The notes: generated by a model not told the origin, from the letters alone. DNA of 64,000 bases from Plumapathes pennacea (GCA_964036295.1 OZ038465.1:21262331-21326330), one strand, 5' to 3'; shown: positions 42,468-55,797, counted from the stretch's first letter. Program-made: numbers and translations.

Positions 42468-45400
42468 ATGCAAGTCACTCAAGAAAAGTTTCTAAACCCA
42501 AGCTTGCCACTAGCTATTATTTTGCGCTCGACTTGCCACCTTTATATACTAACGAACGTGTTTAAACCACCAAAATACCTCACTTTCTATCTTTTACCTA
42601 TTATTCATTATTTTCTACTAAAAAAAATTTAATCTCATTTATAACCTCTGACCCATTTTTAAATTATTATACTGTATACTTTCTTTACCTTATCAACATG
42701 TAACTGTTGCCGTTACTTTATAATTCTTTTAACTATTATTAATTTCTACTAATAAAACTAATTACTTGATAAATATTACAATTTCTTATGACATCTCATC
42801 TATTTTTAAGTTATTATTGTATATACTTTGTTTAAATTTAAAACATCTAGCCGTAACAATAATAAACACATGCAAACAGACACAGACCAAGAAACTTATT
42901 CGAGAATCAACCTTCAATGTTAATTCTTAGCATAAACTGCATATGATATAGTTGCTTATCAATGGTAATCACTCAAACAATTAAGTGAAAACTCTTTGAG
43001 AAAACTTGCTCACTGCTATCACCAAACGCTGACTCTACATCATGCAAAATATGAGCTGCTGAAATAGACCAACACCAGACCCTAACTTAATTGCTCCAAC
43101 CTATCACCAAGTGCTAGCTGTACTAGTGCTAAATACGAACCATTCAAAAACGAAAGTGCAACCAATGGTGAAACACTAGTAAAAGTCAATTTGGCCTACA
43201 AGCTAGAGAAAGGTTCTAGCAAGCACTCACAACTCCAACAATGCAAGTCATACAAGAAAATGTTCTAAACCCAAGCTTGCCACCAGCTATTATTTTGCGC
43301 ACGACTTGCCACCTTTATATACTACGAACGTGTTTAAACCACTAAAATACCTCACTTTCTATCTTTCTAACTATTATTCATTATTTTCTACTAAAAAAAA
43401 TTTAATCACATTTATAACTTCTGACCCATTTTTAAATTATTATACTGTATACTTTCTTTACCTTATCAACATGTAACTGTTGCCGTTACTTTTTAATTCT
43501 TTTAACTATTATTAATTTCTACTAATAAAACTAATTACTTGATAAATATTACAATTTCTTATGACATCTCATCGATTTTTAAGTTACTATTATGTATACT
43601 TTGTTTAAATTTAAAACATCTAGCACGTAACAATAATAAACACATGCAAACAGACACAGACCAAGAAACTTATTCGAGAATCAACCTTCAATGTTAATTC
43701 TTAGCATAAACTGCACATGGTATAGTTGCTTATCAATGGTAATCACTCAAACAATTAAGTGAACACTCTTTGAGAAAACTTGCTCACTGCTATCACCAAA
43801 CGCTGACTCTACATCATGCAAAATATGAGCTGCTGAAATAGACCAACACCAGACCCTAACTTAATCACTCCAAGGTATCACCAAGTGCTAAATACGAACC
43901 ATTCAAAAACGAAAGTGCAACCAATGGTGAAACACTAGTAAAAGTCAATTTGGCCTATAAGCTAGAGGAAGGTTCTAGCAAGCACTCACAACTCCAACAA
44001 TGCAAGTCACTCAAGAAAAGTTTCTAAACCCAAGCTTGCCACTAGCTATTATTTTGCGCTCGACTTGCCACCTTTATATACTAACGAACGTGTTTAAACC
44101 ACCAAAATACCTCACTTTCTATCTTTTACCTATTATTCATTATTTTCTACTAAAAAAAATTTAATCTCATTTATAACCTCTGACCCATTTTTAAATTATT
44201 ATACTGTATACTTTCTTTACCTTATAAACATGTAACTGTTGCCGTTACTTTTTAATTCTTTTAACTATTATTAATTTCTACTAATAAAACTAATTACTTG
44301 ATAAATATTACAATTTCTTATGACATCTCATCTATTTTTAAGTTATTATTGTATATACTTTGTTTAAATTTAAAACATCTAGCCGTAACAATAATAAACA
44401 CATGCAAACAGACACAGACCAAGAAACTTATTCGAGAATCAACCTTCAATGTTAATTCTTAGCATAAACTGCATATGATATAGTTGCTTATCAATGGTAA
44501 TCACTCAAACAATTAAGTGAAAACTCTTTGAGAAAACTTGCTCACTGCTATCACCAAACGCTGACTCTACATCATGCAAAATATCAGCTGCTGAAATAGA
44601 CCAACACCAGACCCTAACTTAATTGCTCCAACCTATCACCAAGTGCTAGCTGTACTAGTGCTAAATACGAACCATTCAAAAACGAAAGTGCAACCAATGG
44701 TGAAACACTAGTAAAAGTCAATTTGGCCTACAAGCTAGAGAAAGGTTCTAGCAAGCACTCACAACTCCAACAATGCAAGTCATACAAGAAAATGTTCTAA
44801 ACCCAAGCTTGCCACCAGCTATTATTTTGCGCACGACTTGCCACCTTTATATACTACGAACGTGTTTAAACCACCAAAATACCTCACTTTCTATCTTTCT
44901 AACTATTATTCATTATTTTCTACTAAAAAAATTTTAATCACACTTATAACCTCTGACCCATTTTTAAATTATTATACTGTATACTTTCTTTACCTTATAA
45001 ACATGTAACTGTTGCCGTTACTTTTTAATTCTTTTAACTATTATTAATTTCTACTAATAAAACTAATTACTTGATAAATATTACAATTTCTTATGACATC
45101 TCATCTATTTTTAAGTTACTATTATGTATACTTTGTTTAAATTTAAAACATCTAGCACGTAACAATAATAAACACATGCAAACAGACACAGACCAAGAAA
45201 CTTATTCGAGAATCAACCTTCAATGTTAATTCTTAGCATAAACTGCATATGGTATAGTTGCTTATCAATGGTAATCACTCAAACGATTAAGTGAACACTC
45301 TTTGAGAAAACTTGCTCACTGCTATCACCAAACGCTGACTCTACATCATGCAAAATATGAGCTGCTGAAATAGACCAACACCAGACCCTAACTTAATCAC

Positions 45401-48400
45401 TCCAAGGTATCACCAAGTGCTAAATACGAACCATTCAAAAACGAAAGTGCAACCAATGGTGAAACACTAGTAAAAGTCAATTTGGCCTACAAGCTAGAGG
45501 AAGGTTCTAGCAAGCACTCACAACTCCAACAATGCAAGTCATACAAGAAAATGTTCTAAACCCAAGCTTGCCACCAGTTATTATTATTCCGCTCTACTTC
45601 CCACCTTTATATACTACGAACATGTTTAATCCACTAAAATACCTCACTTTCTATCTTTCTAACTATTATTCATTATTTTCTACTAAAAAAAATTTAATCA
45701 CATTTATAACCTCTGACCCATTCTTAAATTATTATACTGTATACTTTCTTTACCTTATAAACATGTAACTGTTGCCCTTACTTTTTAATTCTTTTAACTA
45801 TTATTAGTTTCTACTAATAAAACTAATTACTTGATAAATATTACAATTTCTTATGACATCTCATCGATTTTTAAGTTACTATTATGTATACTTTGTTTAA
45901 ATTTAAAACATCTAGCACGTAACAATAATAAACACATGCAAACAGACACAGACCAAGAAACTTATTCGAGAATCAACCTTCAATGTTAATTCTTAGCATA
46001 AACTGCACATGGTATAGTTGCTTATCAATGGTAATCACTCAAACAATTAAGTGAACACTCTTTGAGAAAACTTGCTCACTGCTATCACCAAACGCTGACT
46101 CTACATCATGCAAAATATGAGCTGCTGAAATAGACCAACACCAGACCCTAACTTAATTGCTCCAACCTATCACCAAGTGCTAAATACGAACCATTCAAAA
46201 ACGAAAGTGCAACCAATGGTGAAACACTAGTAAAAGTCAATTTGGCCTATAAGCTAGAGGAAGGTTCTAGCAAGCACTCACAACTCCAACAATGCAAGTC
46301 ACTCAAGAAAAGTTTCTAAACCCAAGCTTGCCACTAGCTATTATTTTGCGCTCGACTTGCCACCTTTATATACTAACGAACGTGTTTAAACCACCAAAAT
46401 ACCTCACTTTCTATCTTTTACCTATTATTCATTATTTTCTACTAAAAAAAATTTAATCTCATTTATAACCTCTCACCCATTTTTAAATTATTATACTGTA
46501 TACTTTCTTTACCTTATAAACATGTAACTGTTGCCCTTACTTTTTAATTCTTTTAACTATTATTAATTTCTACTAATAAAACTAATTACTTGATAAATAT
46601 TACAATTTCTTATGACATCTCATCTATTATTAAGTTATTATTGTATATACTTTGTTTAAATTTAAAACATCTAGCCGTAACAATAATAAACACATGCAAA
46701 CAGACACAGACCAAGAATCTTATTGGAGAATCAACCTTCAATGTTAATTCTTAGCATAAACTGCATATGGTATAGTTGCTTATCAATGGTAATCACTCAA
46801 ACGATTAAGTGAACACTCTTTGAGAAAACTTACTCACTGCTATCACCAAACGCTGACTCTACATCATGCAAAATATGAGCTGCTGAAATAGACCAACACC
46901 AGACCCTAACTTAATTGCTCCAACCTATCACCAAGTGCTAAATACGAACCATTCAAAAACGAAAGTGCAACCAATGGTGAAACACTAGTAAAAGTCAATT
47001 TGGCCTACAAGCTAGAGGAAGGTTCTAGCAAGCACTCACAACTCCAACAATGCAAGTCATACAAGAAAATGTTCTAAACCCAAGCTTACCACCAGCTATT
47101 ATTATTCCGCTCTACTTCCCACCTTTATATACTACGAACATGTTTAATCCACTAAAATACCTCACTTTCTATCTTTCTAACTATTATTCATTATTTTCTA
47201 CTAAAAAAATTTTAATCACATTTATAACCTCTGACCCATTTTTAAATTATTATACTGTATACTTTCTTTACCTTATAAACATGTAACTGTTGCCCTTACT
47301 TTTTAATTCTTTTAACTATTATTAATTTCTACTAACAAAACTAATGACTTGATAAATATTACAATTTCTTATGACATCTCATCTATTTTTAAGTTACTAT
47401 TATGTATACTTTGTTTAAATTTAAAACATCTAGCACGTAAAAATATTAAACACATGCAAACAGACACAGACCAAGAAACTTATTCGAGAATCAACCTTCA
47501 ATGTTAATTCTTAGCATAGACTGCATATGATATAGTTGCTTATCAATGGTAATCACTCAAACAATTAAGTGAAAACTCTTTGAGAAAACTTGCTCACTGC
47601 TATCACCAAACGCTGACTCTACATCATGCAAAATATGAGCTGCTGAAATAGACCAACACCAGACCCTAACTTAATTGCTCCAACCTATCACCAAGTGCTA
47701 GCTGTACTAGTGCTAAATACGAACCATTCAAAAACGAAAGTGCAACCAATGGTGAAACACTAGTAAAAGTCAATTTGGCCTACAAGCTAGAGAAAGGTTC
47801 TAGCAAGCACTCACAACTCCAACAATGCAAGTCATACAAGAAAATGTTCTAAACCCAAGCTTGCCACCAGCTATTATTTTGCGCACGACTTGCCACCTTT
47901 ATATACTACGAACGTGTTTAAACCACCAAAATACCTCACTTTCTATCTTTCTAACTATTATTCATTATTTTCTACTAAAAAAATTTTAATCACATTTATA
48001 ACCTCTCACCCATTTTTAAATTATTATACTGTATACTTTCTTTACCTTATAAACATGTAACTGTTGCCCTTACTTTTTAATTCTTTTAACTATTATTAAT
48101 TTCTACTAATAAAACTAATTACTTGATAAATATTACAATTTCTTATGACATCTCATCTATTTTTAAGTTACTATTATGTATACTTTGTTTAAATTTAAAA
48201 CATCTAGCACGTAACAATAATAAACACATGCAAACAGACACAGACCAAGAAACTTATTCGAGAATCAACCTTCAATGTTAATTCTTAGCATAAACTGCAT
48301 ATGGTATAGTTGCTTATCAATGGTAATCACTCAAACGATTAAGTGAACACTCTTTGAGAAAACTTGCTCACTGCTATCACCAAACGCTGACTCTACATCA

Positions 48401-50877
48401 TGCAAAATATGAGCTGCTGAAATAGACCAACACCAGACCCTAACTTAATCACTCCAAGGTATCACCAAGTGCTAAATACGAACCATTCAAAAACGAAAGT
48501 GCAACCAATGGTGAAACACTAGTAAAAGTCAATTTGGCCTACAAGCTAGAGGAAGGTTCTAGCAAGCACTCACAACTCCAACAATGCAAGTCATACAAGA
48601 AAATGTTCTAAACCCAAGCTTGCCACCAGCTATTATTATTCCGCTCTACTTCCCACCTTTATATACTACGAACATGTTTAATCCACTAAAATACCTCACT
48701 TTCTATCTTTCTAACTATTATTCATTATTTTCTACTAAAAAAAATTTAATCACATTTATAACCTCTGACCCATTCTTAAATTATTATACTGTATACTTTC
48801 TTTACCTTATAAACATGTAACTGTTGCCCTTACTTTTTAATTCTTTTAACTATTATTAATTTCTACTAATAAAACTAATTACTTGATAAATATTACAATT
48901 TCTTATGACATCTCATCTATTTTTAAGTTACTATTATGTATACTTTGTTTAAATTTAAAACATCTAGCACGTAACAATATTAAACACATGCAAACAGACA
49001 CAGACCAAGAAACTTATTCGAGAATCAACCTTCAATGTTAATTCTTAGCATAAACTGCATATGATATAGTTGCTTATCAATGGTAATCACTCAAACAATT
49101 AAGTGAAAACTCTTTGAGAAAACTTGCTCACTGCTATCACCAAACGCTGACTCTACATCATGCAAAATATGAGCTGCTGAAATAGACCAACACCAGACCC
49201 TAACTTAATTGCTCCAACCTATCACCAAGTGCTAGCTGTACTAGTGCTAAATACGAACCATTCAAAAACGAAAGTGCAACCAACTGTGAAACACTAGTAA
49301 AAGTCAATTTGGCCTACAAGCTAGAGAAAGGTTCTAGCAAGCACTCACAACTCCAACAATGCACGTCATACAAGAAAATGTCCTAAACCCAAGCTTGCCA
49401 CCAGCTATTATTTTGCGCACGACTTGCCACCTTTATATACTACGAACGTGTTTAAACCACCAAAATACCTCACTTTCTATCTTTCTAACTATTATTCATT
49501 ATTTTCTACTAAAAAAATTTTAATCACATTTATAACCTCTCACCCATTTTTAAATTATTATACTGTATATTTTCTTTACCTTATAAACATGTAACTGTTG
49601 CCCTTACTTTTTAATTCTTTTAACTATTATTAATTTCTACTAATAAAACTAATTACTTGATAAATATTACAATTTCTTATGACATCTCATCTATTTTTAA
49701 GTTACTATTATGTATACTTTGTTTAAATTTAAAACATCTAGCACGTAACAATAATAAACACATGCAAACAGACACAGACCAAGAAACTTATTCGAGAATC
49801 AACCTTCAATGTTAATTCTTAGCATAAACTGCATATGGTATAGTTGCTTATCAATGGTAATCACTCAAACAATTAAGTGAACACTCTTTGAGAAAACTTG
49901 CTCACTGCTATCACCAAACGCTGACTCTACATCATGCAAAATATGAGCTGCTGAAATAGACCAACACCAGACCCTAACTTAATCACTCCAAGGTATCACC
50001 AAGTGCTAAATACGAACCATTCAAAAACGAAAGTGCAACCAATGGTGAAACACTAGTAAAAGTCAATTTGGCCTACAAGCTAGAGGAAGGTTCTAGCAAG
50101 CACTCACAACTCCAACAATGCAAGTCATACAAGAAAATGTTCTAAACCCAAGCTTGCCACCAGCTATTATTATTCCGCTCTACTTCCCACCTTTATATAC
50201 TACGAACGTGTTTGAACCACCAAAATACCTCACTTTCTATCTTTTTACCTATTATTCATTATTTTCTACTAAAAAAATTTTAATCACATTTATAACCTCT
50301 GACCCATTTTTAAATTATTATACTCTATACTTTCTTTACCTTATAAACATGTAAATGTTGCCCTTACTTTTTAATTCTTTTAACTATTATTAATGTCTAC
50401 TAATAAAACTAATTACTTGATAAATATTACAATTTCTTATGACATCTCATCTATTTTTATGTTATTATTATGTATACTTTGTTTAAATTTAAAACATCTA
50501 GCACGTAAGACAAATAAACACATGCAAACAGACACAGACCAAGAAACTTATTCGAGAATCAACCTTCAATGTTAATTCTTAGCATAGACTGCATATGGTA
50601 TAGTTGCTTATCAATGGTAATCACTCAAACAATTAACTGAACACTGTTTGAGAGAACTTGTTCACTGCTATCACCAAACGCTGACTCTACATCATTGAAA
50701 ATATGAGCTGCTGTAATAGACCAACACCAGACCCTAACTTAATTGCTCCAACCTATCACCAAGTGCTAAATACGAACCATTCAAAAACCAAAGTGCAAAC
50801 AATGCTGAAACACTAGTAAAAGTCAATTTGGCCTATAAGCTAGAGGAAGGTTCTAGCAAGCACTCACAACTCCAATG
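42468..50877 (+). repeat. Satellite region with a two-monomer unit of about 1534 bp
   Basis: Two monomer types largely alternate. The anchors at 41708, 45532, 47050, 48584 and 50118 are followed by TATTATTATTCCGCTCTACTT. Monomers at 43241, 44773, 47825 and 49359 have TTTTGCGCACGACTTGCC. A third type at 42468, 44000 and 46292 has CTTGCCACTAGC. Distances between like monomers are 1532-1534 bp (42468 to 44000, 43241 to 44773, 47050 to 48584, 47825 to 49359, 48584 to 50118). Many monomers are of the 15-bp-deleted class. This is the most regular higher-order pattern in the right half of the array. Confidence 0.85.
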
Positions 50878-53200
50878 ATGCAAGTCATTCAAGAAAACTT
50901 GCTAAACCCAAGCTTGCCACCAGCTATTATTTTGCTCGAATTGCCACCTTTCTATACTAAGGAACGTGTTTAAACCACCAAAATACCTCACTTTCTATCT
51001 TTCTAACTATTATTCATTATTTTCTACTAAAAAAATGTTAATCACATTTATAACCTCTGACCCATTTTTAAATTATTATACTGTATACTTTCTTTACCCT
51101 ATCAACATGTAAATGTTGCCGTTACTTTTCAATTCTTTTAACTATTATTAATTTCTACTAATAAAACTAATTACTTGATAAATATTACAATTTCTTATGA
51201 CATCTCATCTATTTTTAAATTATTATTATGTATACTTTCTTTAAATTTAAAAAATCTAGCACGTAAGACTAATAAACACATGCAAACAGACACAGACCAA
51301 GAAACTTATTCGAGAATCAACCTTCAATGTTAATTCTTAGCATAGACTGCATATGGTACAGTTGCTTATCAATAGTAATCGCTCAAACAATTAAGTGAAC
51401 ACTCTTTGAGAGAACTTGTTCACTGGTATCACCAAACGCTGAATCTACATCATGCAAAATATGAGCTGCTGTAATAGACCAACACCAGACCCTAACTTAA
51501 TTGCTCCAACGTATCACCAAATGCTAGCTGTACTAGTACTAAATACGAACCATTCAAAAACGAAACTGCAAACAATGGTGAAACACTAGTAAATGTCAAT
51601 TTGGTCTATAAGCTAGAGGAAGATTCTAGCAAGCACTCACAACTCCAACAATGCAAGTCATTCAAGAAAATTTTCTAAACCCAAGCTTGCCACCAGCTAT
51701 TATTTTGCGCTCGACTTGCCACCTTTTTAAATACTACGAACGTGTTTAAACCACCAAAATACCTCACTTTCTATCTTTCCAACTATTTTTCATTATTTTC
51801 TACTAAAACATTTTTAATCACATTTATAACCTCTGACCCATTTTTAAATTATTTTATTCTGTACTTTCTATACCTTATCAACACGTAACTGTTGCCGTTA
51901 CGTTTTAATTCTTTTAACTATTATTAATTTTTACTAATAAAACTAATTACTTGATAGATATTACAAATTCTTATGACATCTCATCTATTTTTAAGTTATT
52001 ATTATGTATACTTTGTTTAAATTTAAAACATCTAGCACGTAAGACTAATAAACACATGCAAACAGACACAGACCAAGAAACTTATTAGAAAATCCACCTT
52101 CAATGTTAATTCTTAGCATAGAATGCATATGGTACAGTTCCTTATCAATGGTAATCACTCAAACAATTAAGTGAACACCTTTTAAGAGAACTTGTTCACT
52201 GCTATCACCAAACGCTGACTCTACATCATGCAAAATATGAGCTGCTGGAATAGACCAACACCAGACCCTGACTTAATTGCCCCAACCTATCACCAAGTGC
52301 TAGCTTTCCTAGTAATAAATACGAACCATTCAAAAGCGAAAGTGCAACCAATGGTGAAACACTAGTAAAAGTCAATTTGGCCTATAAGCTAGAGGAAGGT
52401 TCTAGCGAGCACTCACAACTCCAACAATGCAAGTCATTCAAGAAAATTTTCTAAACCCAAGCTTGCCAACATATATTATTTTGCGCTCGACTTGCCACTT
52501 TTATATACTACGAACGTGTTTAAACCACCAAAATACCTCACTTTCTATCTTTCCAACTATTATTCATTATTTTCTATTAAAAAAATTTTAATCACATTTA
52601 TAACCTCTGACCCATTTTAAAATTATTATACTCTATACTTTCTTTACCTTATCAACATGTAACTGTTGCCGTTACTTTTTAATTCTTTTAACTATTATTA
52701 ATTTCTACTAATAAAACTAATTACTTCATAAATATTACAATTTCTTATGACATCTTATCTATTTTTAAGTTATTATTAGGTATACTTTGTTTAAATTTAA
52801 AACATCTAGCACGTAAGACTAATAAACACATGCAAACAGACACAGACCAAGAAACTTATTCGAGAATCCACCTTCAATGTTAGTTCTTAGCATAGAATGC
52901 ATATCGTAAAGTTGCTTATCAAAGGTAATCACTCAAACAATTAAGTGAACACCTTTAAAGAGAACTTGTTCACTGCTATCACCAAACGCTGTCTCTACAT
53001 CATGCAAAATATGAGCTGCTGAAATAGACCAACACCAGACCCTAACTTAATTGCTCGAGCTTATAACCAAGTGCTAACAGTACTGGTGCTAAATACAAAC
53101 TATTCAAAAACGAAAGTACAAGCAATCCTGAAACAGTAGTAAAAGTCAATTTGGCCTATAAGCTAGAGGAAGGTTCTAGCAAGCACTCACAACTCCAACA
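50878..53200 (+). repeat. Diverged satellite monomers
   Basis: The three monomers at 50878, 51651 and 52428 (773, 777 and 773 bp) carry many private substitutions and small indels that neighbours do not share, for example TTTTTAAATACTACG near 51725 and AACACGTAACTG near 51880. They mark the change from the homogenised interior to an older, less homogenised part. No gene is supported. Confidence 0.85.
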
Positions 53201-53917
53201 ATGCAAGTCATTCAAGAAAACTTTCTAAACCCAAGCTTGCCACCAGCTATTATTTTGCGCTCGACTTGCCACCTTTATATACTACGAACGTGTTAAAACC
53301 ACCAAAATACCTCACTTTCTATCTTTCCAACTATTATTCATTATTTTAATTTCAAAATTTTAATCACATTTATAACCTCTGACCCATTGTAAAGTTATTA
53401 TACTCTATACTTTCTTTACCTTATCAACATGTAACTGTTGCCGTTACTTTTTAATTCTTTTAACTATTATTAATTTATACTAATAAAACTAATTAATTGA
53501 TAAATATTACAATTTCTTATGACATCTCATCTATTTTTAGTTATTATTATGTATACTTTGTTTAAATTTAAAACATCTAGCACGTAAGACTAATAAACAC
53601 ATGCAAACAGACACAGACCAAGAAACATTCGAGAATCCACCTTCAATGTTAATTCTTAGCATAGACTGCATATGGTGCAGTTGCTTATCAATGGTAATCA
53701 CTCAAATAATCAAGTGAACACTCTTTGAGAAAACTTGTTCACTGCTATCACCAAATGCTGACTCTACATCACGCAAAATATGAGCTGCTTAAATAGACCA
53801 ACATCAGACCCTGTCTTAATTGCTCCAACCTGTCACCAAGTGCTAGCTGTACTAGTACTAAATACGAACCATTCAAAAACGAAAGTGCAAACAATGCTGA
53901 AACTCACAAGTCCAACA
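53201..53917 (+). repeat. Short satellite monomer (717 bp) with an internal deletion
   Basis: Compared with its neighbours, this monomer lacks about 52 bp. The sequence runs GCTGAAAC directly into TCACAAGTCC at about 53903/53904. The missing segment normally begins ACTAGTAAAAG and ends GCAAGCAC, so AC lies at both deletion ends. The deletion removes the small conserved hairpin present in most other monomers. Other small deletions account for the remaining length loss. Confidence 0.8.
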
Positions 53918-54891
53918 ACGCAAGCCGTCCAAGAAAATTTTCCAAACAAAACCTTCCCAGCAACTTTTATTTTTCCTTCGACTTGCCACCTTTATATACT
54001 ACAAACGTGTTTAAACCACCAAAATACCTCATTTTCTATTTTTCTAACTATTATTCAATATTTTCTAATAAAACTAATTACTAAAAAAACTGATAGCATA
54101 TTTATAACCTCTAACCCATTTTAAAATTATTATATTGTATATTTTGTTTAACGTATCCACATGTAACTGTTGCCGTTACTTTTTTATTCTTTTAATTGTT
54201 ATTTTCTACTAATAAAACTAATTACTTGATAAATATTACGGTTTATTTATAACATCTGACCCATTTTTAAATTATTAAAATAGTAATTGCTACCTGACCC
54301 ATTTAAAAATTAATATTTTGTATACTTTGTTTAACTTATCAACTCATAACTGTTGCCTTTACTTTATTATTCTTTTAAATATCATTATTACTTTCTACTG
54401 ATATAACTAATTACTTAATGATTATTACATTTTATTTATAACATCTGATCCATTTTTAAATTATTATAAGGCATACTATGTTTAAACTAAAAACGTGTAG
54501 CACGTAAGACTCATGACCACACATGAACAGACACAGACCAAGAAACTTATTCGAGAATCAACCTTCAATGTTAATTCTTAGCATAGACTGCATATGGTAC
54601 AGTTGCTTATCAATGGTAATCACTCAAACAATTAAGTGAACACTGTTTGAGAGAACTTGTTCACTGCTATCACCAAACGCTGACTCTACATCATGCAAAA
54701 TATGAGCTGCTGAAATAGACCAACACCAGACCCTAACTTAATTGCTGCAACCTATCACCAAGTGCTATCTGTACTAATGCTAAATACGAACCATTCAAAA
54801 ACGAAAGTGCAAACAATGGTGAAACACTAGTAAAAGTCAATTGGGCCTATAAGCTAGAGGAAGGTTCTAGCAAGCACTCGCAACTCCAACA
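53918..54891 (+). repeat. Expanded satellite monomer (974 bp) with an extra internal sub-repeat
   Basis: This is the most diverged monomer in the window and is 200 bp longer than normal. The segment containing AACTGTTGCC occurs once in a normal monomer but twice here, at 54165 and 54348 (183 bp apart). Each copy is followed by an AT-rich stretch with CTACT...ATAACTAATTACTT and a CATCTGAYCCATTTTTAAATTATT-like motif. A smaller duplication of CTGACCCATTT lies at about 54259 and 54295. The anchor ATG is ACG here. It could be an independent local expansion or an older form of the monomer. Confidence 0.75.
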
Positions 54892-55394
54892 ATGCAAGTC
54901 ATTCAAGAAAAGTTTCTAAACCCAAGCTTGCCAACAGCTATTATTTTGCACTCGACTTGCCACCTTTATATACTACGAACGTGTTTAAACCACCAAAATA
55001 CCTCACTTTCTATCTTTCTAAATATTATTCATTATTTTCTACTAAAAAAAAATTTAATCACATTTATAACCTCTGACCCATTTTAAATCATTATAATCTA
55101 TACTTCCTTTACCTTATCAACATGTAACTGTTGCCGTTACGTTTTAATTCTTTTAACTATTATTAATTTCTACTAATAAAACTAATTACTTGATAAATAT
55201 TACAATTTCTTATGACATCTCATCTATTTTTAAGTTATTATTATGTATACTTTGTTTAAATTTAAAACATCTAGCACGTAAGACTAATAAACACATGCAA
55301 ACAGACACAGACCAAGAAACTTATTCGAGAATCCACCTTCAAAGTTAATTCTTAGCATAGACTGCATATGGTACAGTTGCTTATCAATGGTAAT
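54892..55394 (+). repeat. Left part of the satellite monomer split by the Gypsy element
   Basis: This monomer reads normally from its anchor to TATCAATGGTAAT at 55394, where the retrotransposon starts. It resumes at 59713. Taking out the element and one 5-bp target copy leaves 774 bp between anchors 54892 and 59984, so nothing was lost at insertion. Confidence 0.9.
55390..55394 (+). repeat. Target site duplication of the Gypsy element, left copy (GTAAT)
   Basis: GTAAT directly precedes the 5' LTR and is repeated directly after the 3' LTR at 59708-59712. The uninterrupted satellite reads CAATGGTAATCACTC here. Five bases is usual for Ty3/Gypsy integrases. Confidence 0.93.
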
Positions 55395-55514
55395 TGTCAT
55401 GATATTAGGTTAATAAGTTAATCAATGTTACTCACTAACCACAGATCTATATACGTGTATGATCTTTACCCAATAAACCAGTTGCGTTACTCACGCTTGA
55501 GAGTGAACATAACA
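55395..55514 (+). repeat. 5' LTR of the Gypsy element
   Basis: The LTR is 120 bp, starts TG and ends CA, and by eye matches the 3' LTR at every base. This is very short for a Gypsy LTR. It holds an AATAAA at 55472-55477 that can serve as polyadenylation signal, and an AT-rich first half, but no clear TATA box. Confidence 0.96.
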
Positions 55515-55527
55515 TGGTGTCAGAAGT
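55515..55527 (+). promoter_or_regulatory. Primer binding site, tRNA-Leu type
   Basis: TGGTGTCAGAAGT begins at the base after the LTR. It is complementary to the 3' end of animal leucine tRNAs, which end in ACTTCTGACACCA. It would prime minus-strand DNA synthesis. It ends directly before the gag start codon at 55528, so there is essentially no leader between them. Confidence 0.85.
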
Positions 55528-55797
55528 ATGGACTCTTTAAAACAACCGAAGCCTCTATCGTTCGAAGGAAACGTCGCCGAAAATTGGCGTCGGTGGATTC
55601 AACAGTTCAAACTGTACTTGGTCGCTACAGCCCGGGACAAGAAGTCCGACGCAGTTCAATGTTCGACTCTGTTAACAGTCGCTGGCGAGGAGGCCATAGA
55701 GGTGTATAATACGTTCAATCTCAATGAGGAGGAGAGCGGTGACCTTGGTGTTCTCATCAAGAGGTTTGAGGCCTATTGCATACCCAAAAAAATGTAA
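55528..55797 (+). pseudogene. gag: gag, N-terminal part, cut off by a frameshift
   Basis: This is the start of the structural polyprotein of the retrotransposon. The ATG at 55528 comes 13 bases after the LTR, at the end of the primer site, and is the natural start. The 89-residue product begins MDSLKQPKPLSFEGN and includes the NWRRWIQQFKLYL segment typical of the capsid region of invertebrate Gypsy Gag proteins. The frame stops at 55795-55797, a few codons past a run of seven A residues (55786-55792). From there the same protein continues in the next frame (to 56498). A one-base loss in the A run explains this simply. A homopolymer sequencing error is also possible. Confidence 0.85.

Noticed and set aside
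55786-55797. Programmed -1 ribosomal frameshift site in gag
   Set aside because: The A run is not in the required phase for dual-tRNA slippage and lies in mid-Gag rather than at the gag/pol border. A one-base deletion or read error is simpler.
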